A DNA stretch of 55,840 nucleotides from Bradyrhizobium sp. AUGA SZCCT0158 (GTDB lineage Bacteria; Pseudomonadota; Alphaproteobacteria; Rhizobiales; Xanthobacteraceae), in the NCBI RefSeq assembly GCF_018130065.1, contig NZ_JAFCME010000035.1:1-55840 (forward strand), read 5' to 3'. A program made the translations under genes and the position numbers. Shown in pieces: positions 8,307-17,510 of the stretch (position 1 is its first letter; each line of letters begins with the position of its first letter). The notes under the pieces are model-generated. The model saw only the letters and a list, made by a program, of their open reading frames with translations. It did no database searches and was not told where the DNA came from.

Positions 8307-9324
8307 ACGCAAATTTCTTCTCGCGCGCCTTGAAGAGTTGATCGGTCACGAACCTCTTCAGCTTCGCGCCGTCCTCAAACTCCAGCGTCACCGCGAACGG
8401 CACGATCGCTTTCGCCCAATCCGGCAATCCGCCGCCGACTCTCAGCCGCGCCAGATCCTTTTCCGTCGTCACCAGCGTCAGCGCGTCGCGGCCGGCCTCG
8501 GCGATCAGGCTGTCGATCTCGGCCCTGGAGAACGCGTGGTGATCGGCGAAGGCGTGCTGCCGGACCACTTCAAAGCCGGTTGCCGTCAGCGTGCCAAAAA
8601 ATCTTGCGGGATCGCCGATGCCGGCGAAGGCCAGCACGCGCTTGCCGCGCAGCGAAGCCACCGAATCCTGGTTCGGCACAAGGCGCGCGCGCAGCACCGG
8701 CTTGTCCTGCGCGGCGATATCGGCCGCAACGCGGTCGGCCGCCGTACCGTTGCCGACGATGATGAGCGCATCGGTGCGCGCCAGTTGCGGCTTTAGCGGC
8801 GCGCGCAACGGGCCTGCGGGAAACACCTGCCCGTTGCCGAGGCCGCGGCCGGCGTCGATCACGATCAGCGAGGCATCCTTGGCGACCGAGGGATTCTGAA
8901 AACCGTCATCCATCAGGATCACGGACGCCGCCAGCGAACGCGCCAGCGGAACGCCGTCGGCGCGTTGCCGAGCGACCACCACCGGCAGCGTCGCCGCCAG
9001 CATCAGCGGTTCGTCGCCGACATCGGCGGCGGCATGCCGCTCCGGATCGACCCGCACCGGCCCGCGCAATTTTCCGCCATAGCCGCGGCTCAGCACGACG
9101 GGCGTTTCGCCGAGCTCGCGGAGCAGCTTCGCCAGTGCCAGCACCGTCGGCGTCTTGCCGGCGCCGCCGACGTGATAATTGCCAACACAAATGACGGGGA
9201 CGCCGGCATCTAGCCCCCCGCGCTGCATCCGTCTCGCGGCGATGGCGCCGTAGAGGGCAGCGAGCGGGCTCAACAGGTTGGATTGAAGAGAAGGCGGGCC
9301 GTGCCAGAAGCGCGGCTCACGCAT
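8290..9324 (-). CDS. lpxK: Tetraacyldisaccharide 4'-kinase
   Basis: LpxK phosphorylates the 4' position of the lipid A precursor at the inner face of the cytoplasmic membrane. The 344-residue protein has the N-terminal membrane-binding segment and the P-loop NYHVGGAGKTPT (about 49-60), followed by VLSRGYGG, ILMDDGFQNP and LVTTEKDLARL. It overlaps the end of waaA by eight bases, so translation is probably coupled. The C-terminal ASSSRA and the stop codon are supplied by a palindromic repeat, so the native tail was probably replaced when the repeat inserted. It is the last gene of the envelope operon that begins at pmbA. Confidence 0.95.
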   Translation of the reverse strand: MREPRFWHGPPSLQSNLLSPLAALYGAIAARRMQRGGLDAGVPVICVGNYHVGGAGKTPTVLALAKLLRELGETPVVLSRGYGGKLRGPVRVDPERHAAADVGDEPLMLAATLPVVVARQRADGVPLARSLAASVILMDDGFQNPSVAKDASLIVIDAGRGLGNGQVFPAGPLRAPLKPQLARTDALIIVGNGTAADRVAADIAAQDKPVLRARLVPNQDSVASLRGKRVLAFAGIGDPARFFGTLTATGFEVVRQHAFADHHAFSRAEIDSLIAEAGRDALTLVTTEKDLARLRVGGGLPDWAKAIVPFAVTLEFEDGAKLKRFVTDQLFKAREKKFASSSRA

Positions 9325-10603
9325 TCGCGGCTCCCATTTCGAGCCGCAGCTGCAACAGATACGGCTCCAGCGCGATCATCGTGCGATCCAGCGCGCCGCC
9401 GAGCCGTTCGACCACACGCTCGGCAGCTTTGAGCGATACTTCGCGCGCCCTGGGATCGGCGAGCAGCTGACCGAGTTGCTTGACCAGGGCCTCCTGGGTG
9501 TCAGCCTTTCGCGCGCCGCCGGCCTGATCGAGCGCCTCATAGACGTCGCCGAAATTGAAGACGTGCGGGCCATGGACGATCGAGGCGCCGAGCTTGACCG
9601 CCTCGATCGGATTTTGTCCGCCATGTTCGACCAGCGATCCGCCCATGAACACGATCGGCGACAACCGGTAGAACAACCCGAGCTCGCCCATGGTGTCGGC
9701 GACATAGATGTCGGTCGCAGCGGTCGGCAATTCCTCGCGCGAACGCAGCGACGCGTGCAGGCCGGACGCCTCGACCATGCGCGCGATCGCCTCGCCGCGA
9801 TCGGGATGCCGCGGCACGATCACGGTGAGCAGGTTCGGAAAGTATCCGGCGAGGGTCTTGTGCGCCTCCGCCAGCATCTCGTCCTCGCCGGGATGGGTGG
9901 AGGCGGCGATGACGACCGGACGGCCGCGCGTCATCGCCATCAGCCGCTCCAGCTTGGCTTGATCCGCCGGTGGTGCGGGAACGTCGAGCTTCAGATTGCC
10001 TGTGGTCACGACGTTGGGACAACCAAGTGTCGAAAACCTGTCGGCATCGGTTTCCGACTGCGCGAGGCACAGTTCGAACCGGCCGAGCAGCGCCGAGATG
10101 GTGCCGGAGACACGCCGCCAGCGCGGAAACGAGCGAGGCGACATGCGGCCGTTGATCAGCACCATCGGCACGCGCCGCGCCGCGCTCGACAGGATCAAAT
10201 TCGGCCACAGATCGGACTCGATGAACAGCGCCAGCGACGGACGCCAATGGTCGAGAAACCGCGCGACATAGCGCGGCGAGTCGTAGGGGACATATTGATG
10301 GATAACGTCGGGCGGAAACCGCTTGGCGACGACCGCTGCCGAGGTCACCGTGCCCGAGGTGAGGAGGATGCGCAGGTTCAGCGCCCGCAGCTGCTCGACC
10401 AGCGCTACCGAGGCCAGCACCTCGCCGACGCTGGCGCCGTGAATCCACACCAGCGGCCCGACCGGGCGAACATCGGCGCTCACGCCGCGGCGCTCACTGA
10501 CGCGCGCCGGATCTTCCTTGCCGAGCTTCAGCCGCCGGTTGATGAACGCAGGCGCCAGCGGCACCATCGCGGACGACAGACTCCGGTAGACGCGCAACGT
10601 CAT
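9317..10603 (-). CDS. waaA: 3-deoxy-D-manno-octulosonic acid (Kdo) transferase
   Basis: WaaA/KdtA transfers Kdo from CMP-Kdo to lipid IVA. From ATG 10603 the protein is 428 residues, typical for the family, beginning MTLRVYRSLS with an N-terminal membrane anchor. Landmarks are WIHGASVGEVLA (acceptor side), LFIESDLWPNLI, LINGRMSPRSF, TGNLKLD and FMGGSLVEHGGQNPIE, the last typical of GT30. An in-frame ATG at 10657 would extend into the preceding gene; I judged the shorter form more likely from the family start, with a 16-base gap. It is flanked by an acyltransferase-like gene and lpxK, consistent with lipid A-Kdo assembly. Confidence 0.93.
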   Translation of the reverse strand: MTLRVYRSLSSAMVPLAPAFINRRLKLGKEDPARVSERRGVSADVRPVGPLVWIHGASVGEVLASVALVEQLRALNLRILLTSGTVTSAAVVAKRFPPDVIHQYVPYDSPRYVARFLDHWRPSLALFIESDLWPNLILSSAARRVPMVLINGRMSPRSFPRWRRVSGTISALLGRFELCLAQSETDADRFSTLGCPNVVTTGNLKLDVPAPPADQAKLERLMAMTRGRPVVIAASTHPGEDEMLAEAHKTLAGYFPNLLTVIVPRHPDRGEAIARMVEASGLHASLRSREELPTAATDIYVADTMGELGLFYRLSPIVFMGGSLVEHGGQNPIEAVKLGASIVHGPHVFNFGDVYEALDQAGGARKADTQEALVKQLGQLLADPRAREVSLKAAERVVERLGGALDRTMIALEPYLLQLRLEMGAANA

Positions 10604-10619
10604 CGGCAGCGGCAGCGAA

Positions 10620-11333
10620 TTAACCAAGGGCGGCCTCCGGACGACCGACAGCCGCATAGGCGCGGCGGGTCGCTTCGTTCAGATAAGTCTCTACCTGTTG
10701 GCGCAGCTTTTCCATGGTCTCTGCGTCGGCGTCCGGCGGCACGAAAACCGCATCAATGCCTACCACGGCACCCCTGCCGAATGGCAAATTGATGGTGGAA
10801 GAGTCCCAATTTTTCAACCGGATGAACCGGCTGGTCACCATTGCAAACGGGAGTATCGGCCGCCCGGACTCCCGCGCCAGCATGATGAGGCCGAGGCCGA
10901 CCACCCGCGCCCGCTTCGGCACGTCGGCGGTGGTCGCGACATTCCATCCCTGCTCCAGCGCCTGCACCATCTCCCGGAACGCGCCGACGCCACCCTTGCG
11001 GTGGAAGGCGCCGCCATGGTCGCCGGAACCTCTGATGGTTCCGATGCCGAGCCGCTCGGCCGCAATGGCGTTGAACTCGCCGTCGCGATGCCGCGAGATC
11101 AGGACCTTGGCGCGATGGCTCTCCTTGGTCTTGATGAACGGCGTGATGAAATGCTGGCCGTGCCAGAACGCCAGGATCGCCGGCATCACCGGCTCGACCT
11201 TGTCATAGACGTCAGCCGGTTCGTAGCTGAACTTGTTGGTCAGCCAGACCAGCCGCAGATATTCGGCCGCAAGCACACCGAGCGCACGCTGAAGCCAGCT
11301 GCTGCGCAGCAAATCGCGAAGGAATCGTTTCAA
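10620..11333 (-). CDS. DUF374 lysophospholipid acyltransferase-family protein
   Basis: A 237-residue protein of the DUF374/LPLAT type. The acyltransferase-like HX4D region is represented by FWHGQH (about 57-62), followed by ISRHRDGE and RGSGDHGGAFHRKGG. An N-terminal hydrophobic segment would hold it to the membrane. The start is TTG at 11333, overlapping the stop of the DUF4170 gene as TTGA, so it is translationally coupled. Its place directly before waaA and lpxK suggests a role in lipid A or outer-membrane lipid acylation. That is inference; no substrate is known to me for this subgroup. Confidence 0.85.
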   Translation of the reverse strand: MKRFLRDLLRSSWLQRALGVLAAEYLRLVWLTNKFSYEPADVYDKVEPVMPAILAFWHGQHFITPFIKTKESHRAKVLISRHRDGEFNAIAAERLGIGTIRGSGDHGGAFHRKGGVGAFREMVQALEQGWNVATTADVPKRARVVGLGLIMLARESGRPILPFAMVTSRFIRLKNWDSSTINLPFGRGAVVGIDAVFVPPDADAETMEKLRQQVETYLNEATRRAYAAVGRPEAALG

Positions 11334-11602
11334 CGGGCAGGCTTCGCGTCTTGTTTGGTATCCTGCTTGGTGTCTTGCCCCGGATCGAGCAGCCGGTGGA
11401 GGTGGACCACGAAATAGCGCATATGGGCGTTGTCCACGGTCTGTTGCGCCTTCGCCTTCCAGGCCGCATGGGCGGTGGCGTAATTCGGGTACACGCCGAC
11501 GATATCGACCTGGTCGAGATCCTTGAAGGTGATGTGTTCGAGATCGGTCAACTCGCCGCCGATGACGAGATGAAGCAGTTGCGGCGGGGCACTATCTGGC
11601 AT
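11330..11602 (-). CDS. DUF4170 family protein
   Basis: A 90-residue protein beginning MPDSAPPQLLHLVIGGEL, the pattern of DUF4170, with YPNYATAHAAWKAKAQQTVD and RYFVVHLHRLLDP further on. The tail has a short KQDTKQD direct repeat. ATG 11602 is chosen because upstream residues are not family-like. Its stop overlaps the TTG start of the next gene. DUF4170 genes usually sit in this lipid A neighbourhood in alphaproteobacteria, as I recall; the biochemical role is unknown. Confidence 0.85.
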   Translation of the reverse strand: MPDSAPPQLLHLVIGGELTDLEHITFKDLDQVDIVGVYPNYATAHAAWKAKAQQTVDNAHMRYFVVHLHRLLDPGQDTKQDTKQDAKPAR

Positions 11603-11697
11603 GATGATTTTTCCTAACGAGGTGCCCGGCAAGCAAGGTTGTTGAGGCGTATCGCATGATGAGTGGCGTGACGAACCGTGACGCAGGTCCGGCGTGT

Positions 11698-12507
11698 TCA
11701 GGGCAGCGGTCGGATTCGAAAATGCTCGACAATGCGTGCATGCCGATCACGTCCCGCAGCCACCAGCACCCCGTGCGTCACCTCCCGGCGATTATACTCA
11801 ATCGTGTCCCCCGAGAGCGCCGTCATCCTACCATCGGCTTCGTGCACGATCAAATTCGCCGCCGCAAGGTCCCAATCGCGGCTCTGCCCGCCCGCAAAAG
11901 CGGCGTCCAGGCCGCCGTCCGCCACCCGACACAGCCGAAGCGCCAGTGAACCGATTCGCGGAAACAGCGTGATCTCATCGGATGACGGGCTCAGCCGCTG
12001 CACCAGCGGCTTGGGGCCGGCCATGCGGGAAAAATCCAGATCCGTGCCTGCGGTCGCCAGCACGCGCTTGCCGTTGCGCGTGGCGCCCTGCCCGCGCACC
12101 GCGAAGAAGAATTCGTCGGTCGCGGGTGCGAACACCGCCGCCAGCAGCGGCGTGGCATCGGCCACCAGCGCGATGCTCACGCACCAGTCTTCGCGGCCGG
12201 CCAGATAGGCGCGGGTGCCATCGATGGGATCGACGATCCAGACCAGCTTCTTGCCGAGGCGCGTGTCGTCGTCGACGCTTTCCTCCGACAGCCAGCCATA
12301 ATCAGGCGTTGCCGCGCGAAGGCGGCTTTCGACGAGATCGTTGACGGCGATGTCGGCTTCCGACACCGGCGACGAGGCGCCCTTGGTCCAGTTCTTCAAT
12401 TCAGTGCGAAACAACGACAGCGCCAGCGCCCCCGCCTCACGCACCGTCTCCGTCAGCAGCGCGGCGTCGCGCGCCTTTGTCGTTTCAAGCGTATCAGCGT
12501 CCGCCAA
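11698..12507 (-). CDS. Inositol-monophosphatase-family protein, 3'(2'),5'-bisphosphate nucleotidase-like
   Basis: A 269-residue FIG-superfamily phosphatase. Metal-binding motifs are LSEESVDDD (about 73), WIVDPIDGTRAY (about 90-101) and the C-terminal WDLAAANLIVHEADG. CysQ relatives dephosphorylate 3'-phosphoadenosine 5'-phosphate; IMPases and related enzymes act on inositol phosphate or fructose bisphosphate. The context does not separate these. The start is TTG 12507, inside the end of the pmbA-like gene (14-base overlap), which implies coupling. It is followed by a 95-base gap before DUF4170. Confidence 0.87.
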   Translation of the reverse strand: MADADTLETTKARDAALLTETVREAGALALSLFRTELKNWTKGASSPVSEADIAVNDLVESRLRAATPDYGWLSEESVDDDTRLGKKLVWIVDPIDGTRAYLAGREDWCVSIALVADATPLLAAVFAPATDEFFFAVRGQGATRNGKRVLATAGTDLDFSRMAGPKPLVQRLSPSSDEITLFPRIGSLALRLCRVADGGLDAAFAGGQSRDWDLAAANLIVHEADGRMTALSGDTIEYNRREVTHGVLVAAGRDRHARIVEHFRIRPLP

Positions 12508-13900
12508 GCGTCAAACCCTCGATGCGCACGGTCGGCGCATTGACGCCATAGCGGAATTCCAGATCGTTGGCCGCAGTCAGCGATTGGAAGATCGCCAGCA
12601 AATGGCCCGCGATCGTGACTTCGCTGACGGGATAGGTGATCTCGCCGTTCTCGATCCAGAAGCCGGACGCGCCGCGGCTGTAATCGCCGGTGACGCCGTT
12701 GACGCCGGAGCCGATCAAATCGGTGACGTAGAAGCCCTGCTTGATGTCAGAGATCAACTCGGCCGGCGTCGGCTCGCCCGCCTCCATGTGCAGATTGTAC
12801 GATCCCGGCGACGGCGACGACGACACGCCGCGATGCGCATGGCCGGTCGTGACCAGTCCAAGTTCGCGCGCGGTCGCGGTGTCCAGCAGCCACGAGGTCA
12901 GCACGCCCTCGTCGATGATCGCGAGCTTCTTCACCGTGACGCCTTCGGCATCGAAGGTCTGCGAACGCAATCCGCGCACCCGCAGCGGATCGTCGATGAT
13001 GCGGATGTTTTTGGCGAACAGTTGCTCGCCCATGCGGTCTTTCAGGAAACTGGTCTTGCGCGCGATCGAGGCGCCGTTGACGGCGCCGACGAGATGGCCG
13101 ACCAGCGATCCCGACACCCGCGGATCGAACACGACCGGCACCTTGCAGGTCTCGACCTTGCGCGGATTGGCGCGCGCCACCGTGCGCTCGCCCGCCTTGC
13201 GGCCGACGCTTTCGGGCGCGGCAAGATCGGAGGCATGCGGCGCCGACGTGTAATCGTAGTCGCGCTCCATGCCGGTGCCTTCGCCTGAAATCGCGGTCAT
13301 CGAGATGCCCTGGCTCGATCGCAAATACGAGCCGTGGAACCCGGTCGAAGTCACCAGCACCATGCCGCCGATGCCGCTCGATGCCGACGCGCCGCCGGAT
13401 CGCGTCACGCCCTTGACCGCAAGCGCCGCGGCCTCCGCTTCTACGGCGCGGCGTTCGAGTTCGGAAGTCGAGGGAACCGTGCGATCGAGCAGGTCGAGAT
13501 CGGCAAACTCGCGTGCCAGGAGTGAAGGATCGGCGAGGCCGACATATTTGTCGTCGGGTGCGACCTTCGCCATCGCGACCGCGCGCTCGGCCAGTTTCGA
13601 AATGCCATCGCCGCTGATGTCGTTGGTCGAGACCACCGCCTGGCGCTGGCCGACCAGCACGCGCAATCCGACATCGTCGCCTTCCGAGCGCTCGGATTCC
13701 TCGACGCGGCCATCGCGCACTTCGACGCCTTGGCTGACGCCGCGCACCGCGACTGCATCCGCAGCGTCAGCGCCGGCGCGCCTGGCGGCTTCGACCAGTT
13801 GCTGCGCCAGTGTCGAGAGCGCCGACTGGTCGAACAGGTCGGAGGTCGCGGAAGATGAAGGCTTGGATGGTGAAGAGTTCACAAACAAAATCCCTGACAT
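12494..13900 (-). CDS. PmbA/TldE-type metallopeptidase subunit
   Basis: This 468-residue protein matches the PmbA/TldD (U62) family: N-terminal alpha/beta lobe (about 20-160), then GISMTAISGEG, VVFDPRVSGSLVGHLVGAVNG and YVTDLIGSGVNGVTGDYSRGASGFWIENGEI-type C-terminal barrel features. I see no HExxxH-type motif, as expected for the TldE/PmbA half of the TldD/TldE heterodimer. The partner tldD is not in the window. In enteric bacteria the pair trims microcin B17 and CcdA. A GTG at 13918 could add six residues; ATG 13900 is the safer start. It is the first gene of the envelope operon. Confidence 0.88.
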   Translation of the reverse strand: MSGILFVNSSPSKPSSSATSDLFDQSALSTLAQQLVEAARRAGADAADAVAVRGVSQGVEVRDGRVEESERSEGDDVGLRVLVGQRQAVVSTNDISGDGISKLAERAVAMAKVAPDDKYVGLADPSLLAREFADLDLLDRTVPSTSELERRAVEAEAAALAVKGVTRSGGASASSGIGGMVLVTSTGFHGSYLRSSQGISMTAISGEGTGMERDYDYTSAPHASDLAAPESVGRKAGERTVARANPRKVETCKVPVVFDPRVSGSLVGHLVGAVNGASIARKTSFLKDRMGEQLFAKNIRIIDDPLRVRGLRSQTFDAEGVTVKKLAIIDEGVLTSWLLDTATARELGLVTTGHAHRGVSSSPSPGSYNLHMEAGEPTPAELISDIKQGFYVTDLIGSGVNGVTGDYSRGASGFWIENGEITYPVSEVTIAGHLLAIFQSLTAANDLEFRYGVNAPTVRIEGLTLGGR

Positions 13901-14168
13901 TGAAGCGAGTTGGGACACAAATCAGCCGACCCATCAGATGTGCCTGATTCACGGGGATTTCAAGCATTTTGACGCCTCAAAAGCCAATCATTTTCGGCTT
14001 CAAAGCAAGGACTCGTCAATCATGCGCGCCAAGCTCTTGTCAATCATGCGGGCAGAAGCAGCGCCGGTGACCTCGGGTTAACCAGCCTTTTTAAGCCAAA
14101 ACGGAAACCGCTCGGCTAAGGTCTCACACATCGACCGGGAACATAATTCCGGCGGGGAGACGAAAGCC

Positions 14169-14693
14169 GTGAGGCGTCAAACAGCAACAAGCGGGATCAA
14201 TCCCGCCGGGTCGGGCCGCGCATTGCGGCTCGACCCTCTTTCCCTTCCGCTCCGCTTCGATGCGCAGGACACCCGCGCCGACGGCGGCGTGCGGCAGATA
14301 GAACTTCACCGCGAACGCGTCGTGCTGCGCCGTGCCGTCAAGGGCATGCAGATGGCCGTCAACGTTCGCGTCAGCGATTTCCTTGGCGTGGCTTTGCGCG
14401 GTCTCGACGACGCGCAGATGCTGGTGCTGGTGCATCGCGACCCCTCGCTGAACATTCCGCTTGGCGTCAGCTCTGATGCCGAGGAGCTTTCTTCCGCCTG
14501 GCAGATGTGGAGCGATATCTTCGCGCTTCCGCTATTGCCGGAGGACAAGCGCCGCGATCCGGCCCAGCGCCGCCGCCGCCACAACGCCATCCGTGCCCGC
14601 CGCCCGAAATTTCTGGTGCGCCGGCGTGCCGGAGACCTGCTCAACCCGGCCAACATCCATCAGGGCGAACGCGAGATCATCGCAAGGGATTGA
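14169..14693 (+). CDS. DUF6101 family protein
   Basis: A 174-residue, Arg-rich protein with no signal peptide. It contains IELHRERVVLRRAVKGMQMAVNV-like and VRVSDFLGVALR segments (about 44-78), DAQMLVLVHRDPSLNIPL, and a very basic region RRDPAQRRRRHNAIRARRP (about 129-147). The pattern is that of DUF6101, common in Bradyrhizobiaceae. GTG 14169 is chosen because GGGGAG precedes it; the strong beginning MRRQTA is retained. It is divergent from the pmbA gene. Function unknown. Confidence 0.75.
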   Translation: MRRQTATSGINPAGSGRALRLDPLSLPLRFDAQDTRADGGVRQIELHRERVVLRRAVKGMQMAVNVRVSDFLGVALRGLDDAQMLVLVHRDPSLNIPLGVSSDAEELSSAWQMWSDIFALPLLPEDKRRDPAQRRRRHNAIRARRPKFLVRRRAGDLLNPANIHQGEREIIARD

Positions 14694-14701
14694 GATTTTT
14701 T

Positions 14702-14785
14702 TGTAGGATGGGTTAGCCGAAGGCGTAACCCACCGCTGTGCGGAAGATCAAGATGGTGGGTTACGCTTCGCTAACCCACCCTACA
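14702..14785. repeat. Palindromic repeat (GTAGGGTGGGTTAGC type)
   Basis: The left arm is TGTAGGATGGGTTAGCC followed by GGCGTAACCCACC. The right arm is GGTGGGTTACGC followed by GCTAACCCACCCTACA. The two arms pair almost fully over a 20-base loop. It lies between the convergent DUF6101 and ubiA genes, a typical place for a REP or MITE-like hairpin. Confidence 0.85.
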
Positions 14786-14787
14786 CT

Positions 14788-15714
14788 TCAGCGCATCACC
14801 GCATCCAGCAGCAATCCCGCAAACAGCAGCAGCCCCGCATCGCGGTTGGATTTGAAGATGCGCAGGCACAGCGCGGGATCGCTGATGTCGAGCCGCCGGA
14901 TTTGCCAGACCAGATGAACAGCAAATGCGACCAGCCCGATCCATGCCGGCCATCGCGCCCCGCCCAGCACCAACGCGACGCCGATCAGAACCACCGCCAG
15001 CGTATAGAACACGACCAGCGCCCGATGCGTCGCCGCGCCGAACAGACGCGCGGTGGATTTGACGCCGATCAGCGCGTCGTCCTCGGCGTCCTGATGCGCG
15101 TAGATGGTGTCGTAGCCGATCACCCAGGCGATCGAGCCGGCATAGAGCACGAGCGCGGTCAGATCGATCCGTCCGAGCGTGACCGCAAATCCCATCAAGG
15201 CGCCCCATGAGAAGGCAAGGCCGAGCACGACCTGCGGCCACCAGGTGATGCGCTTCATGAAGGGATAGACCGCGACGATGATCAGCGACGCGATGCCGGT
15301 CATGATCGCGAAGCGGTTGAACTGCAGCAACACGGCGAGCCCGATCAGCGCCTGCAGCACCAGCCACGCCAGTGCCTGCGGCACGCTCACCTGTCCGGCC
15401 GGAATCGGGCGCGACCGCGTGCGCTCGACCTTGCCGTCGAGATCGCGATCGGTGATGTCGTTCCAGGTGCACCCCGCCCCGCGCATCACGAAGGCGCCAA
15501 TGAAGAACAGCACGATGACGAGCCACAATTGACTGGCGTCGCGCGCGATGCCGGCGGCCAGCGCCGCCGACCACCAGCACGGCATCAGCAACAGCCAGGA
15601 GCCGATCGGCCGGTCGAAACGGGAAAGCCGCAGATAGGGCCGCGACCAGGACGGCGCGCGCGTATCGACCCAGTTGCCGGTGGCGTCGGCAACGCGGGCC
15701 GTAGCGTCGCTCAT
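14788..15714 (-). CDS. ubiA: 4-hydroxybenzoate octaprenyltransferase
   Basis: UbiA prenylates 4-hydroxybenzoate in ubiquinone synthesis and is an integral membrane enzyme. The 308-residue protein has about eight to nine hydrophobic helices. The two Asp-rich motifs that bind Mg-prenyl diphosphate are WNDITDRDLDGKVERTRSRP (about 83-102) and YAHQDAEDDALIGVKST (about 205). LIGSWLLLMPCWW-type text near residue 40 fits the family (here PIGSWLLLMPCWWS). The start is ATG 15714. Ten bases separate it from the stop of the upstream exported protein on the same strand, so the two may share a transcript. Confidence 0.95.
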   Translation of the reverse strand: MSDATARVADATGNWVDTRAPSWSRPYLRLSRFDRPIGSWLLLMPCWWSAALAAGIARDASQLWLVIVLFFIGAFVMRGAGCTWNDITDRDLDGKVERTRSRPIPAGQVSVPQALAWLVLQALIGLAVLLQFNRFAIMTGIASLIIVAVYPFMKRITWWPQVVLGLAFSWGALMGFAVTLGRIDLTALVLYAGSIAWVIGYDTIYAHQDAEDDALIGVKSTARLFGAATHRALVVFYTLAVVLIGVALVLGGARWPAWIGLVAFAVHLVWQIRRLDISDPALCLRIFKSNRDAGLLLFAGLLLDAVMR

Positions 15715-15724
15715 CGGAAGGCGG

Positions 15725-16405
15725 TCATCGGGTGAGAACGTTGCCGTTCAGCGTATCGAACGTGCTGCCGCCCTTCCGCACGGTTTGCGCCTCGGGCAGC
15801 GCCGCCGACGAGCCGAGCGCTTCGCTCAGGCTTGGAGCTGCCGCTCGCTGCGCCTGTGCTCCCTGCTGGGCGACCGTGCAGACCTGCTTTTGCATTTTTT
15901 CGGTGTTCTTGTGGCTGTTCTTGAGCTGCTCGGCGATCTGCGGCGGAATTCCGCATTTCGCGGAATTGGTCTCGACATATTTGATCATCTTGACTTCGGC
16001 CACACTGTAGCTGCCGATCAGCTTGCAGGCCTCGTCCGGCGACGCCTTGCGATCGCTCGCGGCCTTGATCATCTTGCCGCGCTTCTCGGCCTCCTCGCGC
16101 AACGGGACGAACGCCTTCATGCAGGCATCTTGCGCGCCGCCGGCTTGTGGCGGCGGCGCCGCTCCGCGGTCGAATACCGAACCGCCCCCGACAGGGGCGG
16201 CTCCGGCCGACGGGAACGGTGAAGGACCACCCACCGATGCCGCAGGCGCCGCGCCGTTCACCGGCGGAAACGGCGATGCGTTGCTGGCCGCGGCGGGTGC
16301 GGCCTGTCCGGGCAGCGGCGCCGGAAATGGGGTCTGCGCAAAGGCCTGCCCCGCGAGAACGGTCACGGCAATCGTCAGCGGCACAATGAGACGGCGGATT
16401 TTCAA
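15725..16405 (-). CDS. Exported Ala/Pro-rich protein of unknown function
   Basis: A 226-residue protein with a signal peptide (MKIRRLIVPLTIAVTVLAGQ, cleavage after AFA). A Pro/Ala/Gly-rich linker (about 24-95) leads to a compact C-terminal domain with four cysteines spread over about 65 residues (DACMKAF, DEACKLIG, SAKCGIPP, KQVCTVAQQ) and many charged residues; disulfides are likely in the periplasm. I selected TTG 16405 because GGAG lies 8 bases before it and the signal peptide begins there; the longer frame from 16462 has no site. It resembles conserved hypothetical proteins next to ubiA in Bradyrhizobium. Function unknown. Confidence 0.75.
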   Translation of the reverse strand: MKIRRLIVPLTIAVTVLAGQAFAQTPFPAPLPGQAAPAAASNASPFPPVNGAAPAASVGGPSPFPSAGAAPVGGGSVFDRGAAPPPQAGGAQDACMKAFVPLREEAEKRGKMIKAASDRKASPDEACKLIGSYSVAEVKMIKYVETNSAKCGIPPQIAEQLKNSHKNTEKMQKQVCTVAQQGAQAQRAAAPSLSEALGSSAALPEAQTVRKGGSTFDTLNGNVLTR

Positions 16406-16610
16406 AGGTGTTTCTCCGGCAAAGGTCCAGCAGGGCCCGGGCGACTTCCGATCGAAGCACAATTCCGACGGGGCTTTTTACGATTCCTGCCGGCCCTTAA
16501 CAACCCGTGGATTTAGGCGGCAGCGCGGCGCTGGGCCGCACCGAATCATTAAATTGTCCCCGGATTCTAGCCCTTTAGGCTAAAACCGGCGCGAAACGGA
16601 ACAATCACAG

Positions 16611-17363
16611 ATGCCTGAACTCGATTTTCGTGCCCCTCGCCTGTTCGTCGATGCCCCCTTGAGCCCGGGCGAAAGGGTCACGCTGGAGCGCAACCAGAGC
16701 AATTATCTCGGCAATGTGCTGCGGCTTTCCGCCGGCGAATCGATCCTGGTGTTCAACGGCCGCGACGGCGAATGGCAGGCGCAGATTATCGGGCGCAAGC
16801 GGGCCGACAGCCTTGAGATCCTCATCCAGAACCGGCCGCAGGACCACCTGCCCGACATCGCCTACGTCTTTGCCCCGTTAAAGCATGCCCGGCTCGACTA
16901 CATGGTGCAGAAGGCGGTCGAGATGGGCGCCTCAAAGCTGCAGCCGGTGTTGACGCGTTTCACCCAGGTCTCGCGGGTCAATGGCGAGCGGATGCGCGCC
17001 AATGTCATCGAGGCCGCCGAGCAATGCGGCATCCTGAGTCTCGCCGATGTTGCCGAGCCGATGCCGCTCGATCGCTTTCTGAGCCAGCGCCAGCCGGAGC
17101 GCCTCCTGGTTTTCTGCGACGAGGCCGCGGAAACCACCTCGCCGCTGCAGGCGCTGCAAAACGGGTTAACGGCGGCTGGCGGCATCGACATCCTGATCGG
17201 TCCCGAAGGCGGATTTGCCGAGGAAGAGCGCACGCTGCTGCTGCGCCAGCCGCGAACCCTGCGGCTTTCCCTTGGCCCCCGAATTTTGCGCGCCGATACG
17301 GCCGGCGTCGCGGCGCTGGCGCTGGTGCAGGCCGCGCTCGGCGACTGGGCCGGGCCGGGTTAG
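16611..17363 (+). CDS. rsmE: 16S rRNA m3U1498 methyltransferase
   Basis: RsmE methylates N3 of U1498 of 16S rRNA using S-adenosylmethionine. The 250 residues contain an N-terminal PUA-like domain (about 1-75) and a SPOUT knot (about 80-245), with KHARLDYMVQKAVEMGAS, ILIGPEGGFAEEE and LGPRILRADTAGVAALA, the last two forming the SAM-binding knot. The start is ATG 16611. It leads into hisZ after a 147-base gap and is probably a separate transcription unit. Confidence 0.95.
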   Translation: MPELDFRAPRLFVDAPLSPGERVTLERNQSNYLGNVLRLSAGESILVFNGRDGEWQAQIIGRKRADSLEILIQNRPQDHLPDIAYVFAPLKHARLDYMVQKAVEMGASKLQPVLTRFTQVSRVNGERMRANVIEAAEQCGILSLADVAEPMPLDRFLSQRQPERLLVFCDEAAETTSPLQALQNGLTAAGGIDILIGPEGGFAEEERTLLLRQPRTLRLSLGPRILRADTAGVAALALVQAALGDWAGPG

Positions 17364-17510
17364 CCAGCCGAGGCCGTTAAGCCTCATTGAACCCCGCGTT
17401 AAGCGACGACACCAATCTCTGTCGAAACCCTGCCCCGGCCATGCTAAGGCCTCCGCCACCAAACGCTCAATACCTCTAGGAACCCGTTTTTCGGGATATT
17501 TGGACGCGAA

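Noticed and set aside
13901..14168. A possible regulatory RNA in the pmbA/DUF6101 gap because of the doubled GTCAATCATGCG
   Set aside because: Only a short direct repeat is seen (around 14015-14050), with no stable hairpin or terminator.
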